A DNA stretch of 64,000 nt from Aalborgiella sp043769295 (GTDB taxonomy: Bacteria; Pseudomonadota; Gammaproteobacteria; Burkholderiales; Burkholderiaceae_C): assembly GCA_043769295.1 (NCBI GenBank), contig JAYVJL010000029.1, positions 1 through 64,000 of the forward strand, in the 5' to 3' direction. This document shows, in pieces, positions 58,751 through 64,000 of the stretch. The first letter of the stretch is position 1, and each line of letters begins with the position of its first letter. The translations under genes and the position numbers were made by a program. Below the pieces are notes generated by a model. It did not search any database and had not been told where the DNA came from. It saw only the letters and a list, made by a program, of their open reading frames with translations.

Positions 58751-58918
58751 ATGAGCCAAATCTTAATCAACGACTACCTCAAGCAGCTTGACATCATCAA
58801 AAAAGTCAGCGGCAGCAAGCGCGAAACCATTGTGCGAGAGGCGTTCAAAGACTTGCTCAAGGCGTGGGGCAAGCAGCAAAGCCTGACGTACCAATGGCGT
58901 GCAAGGCTCAAATACTGA
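58751..58918 (+). pseudogene. Fragment: N-terminus of a type ISP-like restriction enzyme
   Basis: A 55-codon reading frame starts MSQILINDYLKQLDIIKKV, and KRETIVREAFKDLLKAWGKQQ follows. This is the N-terminal segment I recognise from type ISP restriction-modification enzymes, which are normally around 1500 residues. After about residue 43 (QSLTYQWRARLKY) the resemblance ends and a stop follows, so the gene is truncated. The end overlaps a second fragment in another frame, which marks a deletion or recombination junction near 58884. Confidence 0.65.
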
Positions 58919-59030
58919 TTTTTTGATCTGCGCTGTGTCCATCAACCATGCAGTGCCGATTATCAGTGTGGACAATGATTTTTTGAATTATCAGAAATGT
59001 ATGCCAATTTTGCTTCATCCGCTATACTAA
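58887..59030 (+). pseudogene. Fragment: C-terminus of a PIN-domain (VapC) toxin
   Basis: An open frame without start reads GVQGSNTDFLICAVSINHAVPI, then SVDNDFLNYQKCMPILLHPLY and a stop. NTDFLICAV and VDNDFLNY are the usual last PIN motifs, which carry the final acidic residues. The N-terminal two thirds of the toxin are missing; upstream is a stop in frame and the restriction-enzyme fragment. Possibly it was the partner of the RHH antitoxin at 58411-58656. The following helicase starts 4 bp later. Confidence 0.6.
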
Positions 59031-59034
59031 AAAT

Positions 59035-62000
59035 ATGACAACAAAATTTTTCACCAATGAAAACGAAAATACTCTCTTCAATAAATTTGAGGGTGTATTA
59101 AAATTTAATCAACACATTGAATTTTTTGATAGTTTAGTTGGTTATTTTCGCTCCTCAGGATATTTTAAAGTCCGGCCATTTTTAGCTAATGTTCCAAAAA
59201 CTAGAATATTAGTCGGCATAAATGTTGATAAATTATTGGCACAAGCTAGTGCCAAAGGTACAGATTTTTTTAAAAATAGCGAAAAAACTAAAGATGAATT
59301 TATTAGCGACATTAAATTAGATATTTCAGAAGCCAATTATGATAAAGCAACAGAAGAAGGCATACTGCAATTCATTGAAGATTTAATCACAAAAAAAATT
59401 GAAGTACGGGCTCATCCAGATAAAAAAATTCACGCTAAAGTTTATATTTTTAGGCCTGATCCATTTAACGAACATACGCATGCAACTGTTATTACCGGGT
59501 CATCCAATTTTACAGATGCAGGACTTGGGTCTGGTGTCTTACACAATTATGAATTTAACGTGCAGTTGAATGATTATCAAGATGTAAAATTTGCGACAGA
59601 TGAGTTTGAAAAGCTTTGGGATGAATCCATTGAGTTGCTGCCGGTAGACGTACAAGATATTAAAAAACAAACGCACTTAAACAATACAGTCTCACCCTTT
59701 GAGCTATACATTAAGGTGTTGACAGAATATTTTGGTAAAAATATTGACTATGACCCTGATGCTTTGGGTGATTTACCAGACAATTTTAAAAAATTAAGCT
59801 ACCAAATAGATGCTGTGAATGAAGGTTTTAATATGCTGCTCAAGCATGATGGCTTTATTCTGGCAGATGTTGTGGGTTTAGGTAAAACCATTGTTGCCAC
59901 ATTGGTTGCAAAAAAATTCCTTATGCAAAATGGCCGTGACTACACTAAAATTTTAGTGGTATACCCACCTGCTGTTGAGAAAAACTGGAAAAACACATTC
60001 AGAGATTTTCAGTTGGATAGACACACCAAATTTATTAGTAATGGGAGTTTACAAAAAATTCTGGATAGTCATCAAGATTACTGGTTGGTTGAAGATTATG
60101 ATTTAATTATTGTGGATGAAGCGCATAAATTTAGAAATCATACCTCCGGTGCATTTGATCAACTACAAAAAATTTGCAAAGCACCCCGTGCTAGTAAAGG
60201 TTTGATTGAAGGTGAGAAAAAGAAAGTTATTTTGGTATCAGCTACACCGCTAAACAACCGTCCTGATGACATACTGCATCAAATTACTTTATTCCAAGAA
60301 CCAAGGCAATCTACATTACCCGTACCTAATTTAACGGCATTTTTTAACAAACACATTAAAAAATATAAAGAACTTAAAAGAGACGATGCATTAGATGTTG
60401 AAAAATTAAGAGAAATGTACGCAGATATTCGTAAAAATATCATTCAACCAATTACTATACGTCGCTCACGCACAGATCTTGAAAATATACCGGCATACAA
60501 ACAAGATTTAGCTGAGCAAGGTATTACTTTTCCTAAAGTAAATCCACCTGAAAAAGTGGAATACTATATGAATGCAGAGTTGGCAGCACTTTTTAGTAAA
60601 ACAGTAGATTATTTAACAGATCCTAGAAAGCTAAATTATGCTCGATATCAAGCGATTGCCAATTTGATTAAATCGGAGCATCAAGAGCTTTATGAAAATG
60701 CAGAACGAGTTTCAAAATCATTAGCTTTTATTATAAAAACGCAGTTAGTAAAACGAATCGAAAGTAGCTTTTATGCGTTCAAAACTTCATTAGATACATT
60801 TCAAAAAGCGAATAGACGCATGATTGAAATGTTTGGAAAGGATCAGATTTTTATCGCTCCGGATCTAGATATTAACAAACTCATAGACAAAGGTTTAACG
60901 GATGATGAAATTGCTGCCGAGATTGAAAAATTAAATCTAGAGAATCCGAAAAACAAGCAATTTAAAGCAGAAGATTTTGATCTAGACTTTTTGCCAGCTT
61001 TAGAAAATGATGCGCTGCTATTAGATGAATTAGTAGCAGATTGGGCTGCGATTAGTGATGATCCAAAACTTACTGAATTCATGCAGAAGTTAAATGGTGA
61101 TTTTTTTGACCTTCGACGTAATAATAACGGTAAGTTAGTGATTTTTTCAGAATCAAAAGACACTGTAAATTACTTATCTAAAGCACTTAAATCCACTGGG
61201 CGAGAGGATGTGTTGGTTATTTCAAGCGATAACCGAAGCGAAAAATATGACACTATTGTTGAAAATTTTGATGCTAACTACCCCTCAATTTTAGATGCGC
61301 AAAGGGGGATGGCGAAAAAAAATGATTACAACATTATTATTACCACTGAAGTATTGGCTGAAGGTGTTAATTTGCACCGTGCCAATGTGGTCGTGCATTA
61401 CGATACGCCATGGAATTCAACAAAACTCATGCAGCGTATTGGACGGGTTAATCGAATTGGTACAAATGCCAAACAAATCTATAACTACGTGTTTTATCCA
61501 TCTGCTCAGGGCGATTCCCAAATCAAACTCGCTAAGACCGCATTGATGAAAATTCAAGCTTTTCACGCTGCATTTGGAGAAGATAACCAGATTTTTTCTA
61601 CAGAAGAAATTATGGATGAAAGCAAACTGTTTAGTAGCGAATATAAAGAAGTAGAAGATGAGCGTCTGAAGTACTTGCATGAATTACGGCAGTTCAAAAA
61701 AGACAACCGCGCATGGTTCGAAAAAATTAAAAAAATACCCATGAAAAGCCGTACAGGACGTGTGGCTACCACAAGCCAACGACCTGAGCTTGCCAATGGC
61801 ACGGCCGCATTTTTTAAAACAGTGCATAAGCTTGAGTTTTATTGGATAGACGATACCAAGCCCATGGAAATTACCCCTCTAGAAGCATTTAAGTTATTTA
61901 AGGCAGCGGAAGAAGAGGTTCCAACAGATCTCATTGAGCAACATCATCAACAGGTGCAATCTGGTTTGAATCATTTTGAGCAAAGCGAGCAAGATTACAC

Positions 62001-62325
62001 GTTAGAGCGTGAAGATCCTACAGCTTTAGGTGGGAAAGCTATGCGCGTCAAGAAATTTTTAGCTGAGCTAGCTAAATTGCCGATTGCGCAAGAAAAACAG
62101 ATCAACCACATTCAAAAATTAGTCGCCTTGATTGAAATTGGGCGCTATACCAACTTGCCCAATGCCATTGATAAACTGATGAAAACTAAACCATTGCCAG
62201 CGCATGCGTTGCAGCGCATTGATGCAATTGCGGCTGAATACAACGTAAAAGACGTGCAAACACAACGAACACATGCAGCTAAATTGGGTAAACCGCAGCT
62301 AATTCTTTCAGAATCATTTAAATAA
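59035..62325 (+). CDS. PLD-domain SNF2-type helicase, putative defence/restriction protein
   Basis: A 1096-residue protein. An N-terminal phospholipase-D-like nuclease domain carries IHAKVYIF (H133, K135) and GSSNF (155-159). A superfamily 2 helicase follows: VGLGKT (279-285, motif I), IIVDEAH (D361-H364, motif II), VSATPLNNR (S402-T404, motif III), TTEVLAEGVNLHRANVVVHYD and MQRIGRVNRIG (Q800-R804, motif VI). The coding sequence is far more A+T rich than upstream genes, a sign of transfer. The next gene, 2 bp later, is an Eco57I-type methylase, and the two are probably cotranslated. It may drive phage-DNA restriction; no such function is established here. Confidence 0.8.
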   Translation: MTTKFFTNENENTLFNKFEGVLKFNQHIEFFDSLVGYFRSSGYFKVRPFLANVPKTRILVGINVDKLLAQASAKGTDFFKNSEKTKDEFISDIKLDISEANYDKATEEGILQFIEDLITKKIEVRAHPDKKIHAKVYIFRPDPFNEHTHATVITGSSNFTDAGLGSGVLHNYEFNVQLNDYQDVKFATDEFEKLWDESIELLPVDVQDIKKQTHLNNTVSPFELYIKVLTEYFGKNIDYDPDALGDLPDNFKKLSYQIDAVNEGFNMLLKHDGFILADVVGLGKTIVATLVAKKFLMQNGRDYTKILVVYPPAVEKNWKNTFRDFQLDRHTKFISNGSLQKILDSHQDYWLVEDYDLIIVDEAHKFRNHTSGAFDQLQKICKAPRASKGLIEGEKKKVILVSATPLNNRPDDILHQITLFQEPRQSTLPVPNLTAFFNKHIKKYKELKRDDALDVEKLREMYADIRKNIIQPITIRRSRTDLENIPAYKQDLAEQGITFPKVNPPEKVEYYMNAELAALFSKTVDYLTDPRKLNYARYQAIANLIKSEHQELYENAERVSKSLAFIIKTQLVKRIESSFYAFKTSLDTFQKANRRMIEMFGKDQIFIAPDLDINKLIDKGLTDDEIAAEIEKLNLENPKNKQFKAEDFDLDFLPALENDALLLDELVADWAAISDDPKLTEFMQKLNGDFFDLRRNNNGKLVIFSESKDTVNYLSKALKSTGREDVLVISSDNRSEKYDTIVENFDANYPSILDAQRGMAKKNDYNIIITTEVLAEGVNLHRANVVVHYDTPWNSTKLMQRIGRVNRIGTNAKQIYNYVFYPSAQGDSQIKLAKTALMKIQAFHAAFGEDNQIFSTEEIMDESKLFSSEYKEVEDERLKYLHELRQFKKDNRAWFEKIKKIPMKSRTGRVATTSQRPELANGTAAFFKTVHKLEFYWIDDTKPMEITPLEAFKLFKAAEEEVPTDLIEQHHQQVQSGLNHFEQSEQDYTLEREDPTALGGKAMRVKKFLAELAKLPIAQEKQINHIQKLVALIEIGRYTNLPNAIDKLMKTKPLPAHALQRIDAIAAEYNVKDVQTQRTHAAKLGKPQLILSESFK

Positions 62326-62327
62326 AT

Positions 62328-64000
62328 ATGCAAACAAAAGAACAAATTCAATATTTATTACAGCATCAATACAGTAGTACCCATTGGAAAGCTTTTTTAA
62401 GTGAGCTGTTTGCAACCAGTCACTTTTATAGTAATCCGACACGCCTTACCAGCATCAATGCTAGCATCGCAAGTGATGCTTTCCACATAGGAAATATAAC
62501 GCTTTCTGAAAATGGCATATCTCGCCACATTGCCGTGTATGAAGTTGTTCTTGCACCTAATGTTGTGCTTGAGCGCAATCGCGTGGGCTTGCGCAACCTG
62601 CTGAAAATGCATTGGAAAGAGCAGGATGCCGCGTTTGTTGTTTATTACCAATCGGATCGTCAGCAGCATAGCGATGCTAAAAAATGGCGGTTCAGCTATG
62701 TGTCAGAACTCAAGAAATTTAACGAGGCGGGCGAGTATGTAGCCAACAATACCGAGCCTAAACGTTATACCTACGTGCTGGGTGAGGGCGAATCGTGCCG
62801 AACAGCCGCAGAGCGGTTTTACGCACTCCAACAAAAAGCCCACAAAACCACGTTAGATGATATTAAAGAAGCATTCTCGGTTGAAAAGCTTTCAAAAACA
62901 TTCTTTACCCAGTACAAAGACCATTACCAAGACTTTGTTCAATATCTCACAGGCAAACGTCAAGAAAAAGTAGCCGGCAAGTGGGAAGACATTACTAAAC
63001 ATGCACCAAACGCACAGCTCATCAGTGTTTTTAATAATAATGAAAAAGATGTGCGCGATTTTTGTAAAAAATTGCTTGGACGAATTGTTTTTTTATATTT
63101 CATTCAAAAAAAGGGCTGGCTAGGCGTACCTCTGCATGATAGCTGGGGCAATGGCAAGCCGGACTTTATGAGTCGCTTATTAGCCAACTGCGCTAACCCT
63201 GCAATTTTTTACAGCGAATATCTCAGCAAATTATTTTTTGAAACGCTAAATCAGCTACGTGCTGATGATTTAGCCGAAATCGTTGAAGGTGAACCCACAA
63301 AAATCCCATACTTGAACGGTGGCTTGTTTGAAGAAGATGACCCTAAACACCGTCATTTAGTGTTTAAAACTGATTTATTTAAAAATCTGTTTGACTTTTT
63401 TGACCAATACAACTTCACTATTTATGAGGATGACCCGAATGACCATACCGTAGCGGTTGATCCCGAAATGCTTGGGCATATTTTTGAAAATTTGCTAGAA
63501 GACAACAAGGACAAAGGCGCGTTTTACACCCCTAAAGAAATTGTGCACTATATGTGCCAGGAAAGCCTGATTGAGTACCTTACCACTTGGTTTGAAGGTC
63601 ATGGCTATACCGTGCAGCAAGATAGTTTTGTTAGTTTTGATAACCACGCACAAACTAGTTTTATTTCTGCGAATGATGGCCGTACCGGGCAAGGTCTATT
63701 AGAAATTGCACAAACATCACAACAGCCGGCTAAACACATTGACCGCGCCATTATCGAAAAGCTGCTCAAAAAACAGTTAAACGAAGACGACAAACAAGCT
63801 GTGATACAACACGCAGCGGCCTTTAATGAAGCCTTGGATAAAGTGAAAATATGCGACCCCGCCATTGGCTCGGGCGCTTTCCCTATGGGTTTGCTGCAAG
63901 AAATTTTTACGGCCAAACAAACCTTGCACACTTTTGTGCATGGTGATTTGGCAAGCTTTGCACCGGCTGCTGTAAAACTTAATATTATTCAAAACAGTAT
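62328..64000 (+). CDS. Eco57I/type IIG-like adenine methylase, 5' part only
   Basis: An open frame of 557 codons that runs off the right edge. It starts MQTKEQIQYLLQHQYSSTHW, 2 bp after the helicase stop (AAATAAATATG). Landmarks are GAFYTPKEIVHYMCQESLIEYL (near residue 400) and DPAIGSGAFPMGLLQE (D510 is the motif I Asp; SAM binding), then APAAVKLNIIQNS. The NPPY catalytic motif must lie beyond the edge. Because an N-terminal part of about 400 residues precedes the methylase, a nuclease-plus-methylase (type IIG) or BREX/DISARM-like layout is possible. Host DNA would be methylated by this subunit and foreign DNA attacked with the helicase; inferred. Confidence 0.8.
   Translation, partial: MQTKEQIQYLLQHQYSSTHWKAFLSELFATSHFYSNPTRLTSINASIASDAFHIGNITLSENGISRHIAVYEVVLAPNVVLERNRVGLRNLLKMHWKEQDAAFVVYYQSDRQQHSDAKKWRFSYVSELKKFNEAGEYVANNTEPKRYTYVLGEGESCRTAAERFYALQQKAHKTTLDDIKEAFSVEKLSKTFFTQYKDHYQDFVQYLTGKRQEKVAGKWEDITKHAPNAQLISVFNNNEKDVRDFCKKLLGRIVFLYFIQKKGWLGVPLHDSWGNGKPDFMSRLLANCANPAIFYSEYLSKLFFETLNQLRADDLAEIVEGEPTKIPYLNGGLFEEDDPKHRHLVFKTDLFKNLFDFFDQYNFTIYEDDPNDHTVAVDPEMLGHIFENLLEDNKDKGAFYTPKEIVHYMCQESLIEYLTTWFEGHGYTVQQDSFVSFDNHAQTSFISANDGRTGQGLLEIAQTSQQPAKHIDRAIIEKLLKKQLNEDDKQAVIQHAAAFNEALDKVKICDPAIGSGAFPMGLLQEIFTAKQTLHTFVHGDLASFAPAAVKLNIIQNS

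Noticed and set aside
59035..64000. Definite DISARM or BREX operon
   Set aside because: The helicase and methylase fit in part, but no drmA, drmB, brxC or pglZ is visible and the PLD domain is fused to the helicase. The assignment is kept only as a hypothesis.
1..64000. Prophage or insertion sequence
   Set aside because: No integrase, transposase, phage structural gene or terminal inverted repeats flanking a transposase were found.

Overview
The window reads as a chromosomal segment of a betaproteobacterium of the order Burkholderiales, most likely family Comamonadaceae (Rhodoferax/Polaromonas-like). This is inferred from protein resemblance and gene order, not from an rRNA gene: a PPi-type phosphofructokinase, the lpxK-exbD-exbB block, the yebC-purD-hemF-nadD-rsfS-rlmH-(maf-rng) block, the short CbiX, and the lptF/lptG versus pepA-holC divergon. 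Most of the window is moderately G+C rich and densely coded. The last 5 kb is visibly A+T rich and looks acquired.

Layout. 1-10 kb: the 5' part of a PPi-phosphofructokinase, membrane proteins (DUF2069, YihY, DUF2177, SulP), a flavin-binding stress protein, a hydrolase, then adk, kdsB, a Trm112-like protein, lpxK, exbD and exbB. 10-20 kb: a 134-bp tandem duplication, xseA, sodB, a DUF192 protein, an alanine-rich secreted protein with an 18-codon basic mini-ORF, icd, a divergent ABC transporter, and clpS-clpA. 20-31 kb: sbcB, a coupled HupE-like/TPR pair, a Phd-PIN toxin-antitoxin pair with a palindromic operator, a HerA-like ATPase, and the yebC-to-rlmH housekeeping run. 31.8-34.5 kb: a cadR/cadA metal-resistance divergon that sits between rlmH and maf. 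34.7-47.6 kb: maf, rng, cell-envelope sugar genes, an HNH endonuclease, an MsbA-type exporter, an O-antigen ligase-like protein, tolB-pal-cpoB, tcdA and tRNA-Lys. 47.6-57.4 kb: an aminotransferase, a CysB-type regulator, CbiX, lptF/lptG, pepA, holC, a NarK-type carrier and a cardiolipin synthase. 57.6-64 kb: a defence-like accessory zone with a DUF433/DUF5615 pair, an orphan antitoxin, two gene fragments joined end to end, a large PLD-plus-SNF2 helicase, and the start of an Eco57I-type methylase that runs off the window.

Functional themes. Envelope biogenesis is strongly represented: KDO activation, lipid A kinase, MsbA export, LptF/G, O-antigen ligase, TolB/Pal/CpoB and cardiolipin. Proteolysis and nucleic-acid maintenance follow (ClpSA, XseA, SbcB, Rng, HolC).

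The most unusual feature is a 46-bp dispersed repeat. It has a GCTAT-N7-ATAGC arm, an AGGCAATAAAT core and a CGCCGGCTAGAG end. I count 13 clear copies plus degenerate ones. Seven lie wholly inside coding sequences read in different frames, one supplies the ribosome binding site and start codon of rlmH, and one encodes the hydrophobic core of a signal peptide. The second notable object is the 3' helicase-methylase pair, a candidate phage-defence or restriction system beside the wreckage of other restriction and toxin genes.
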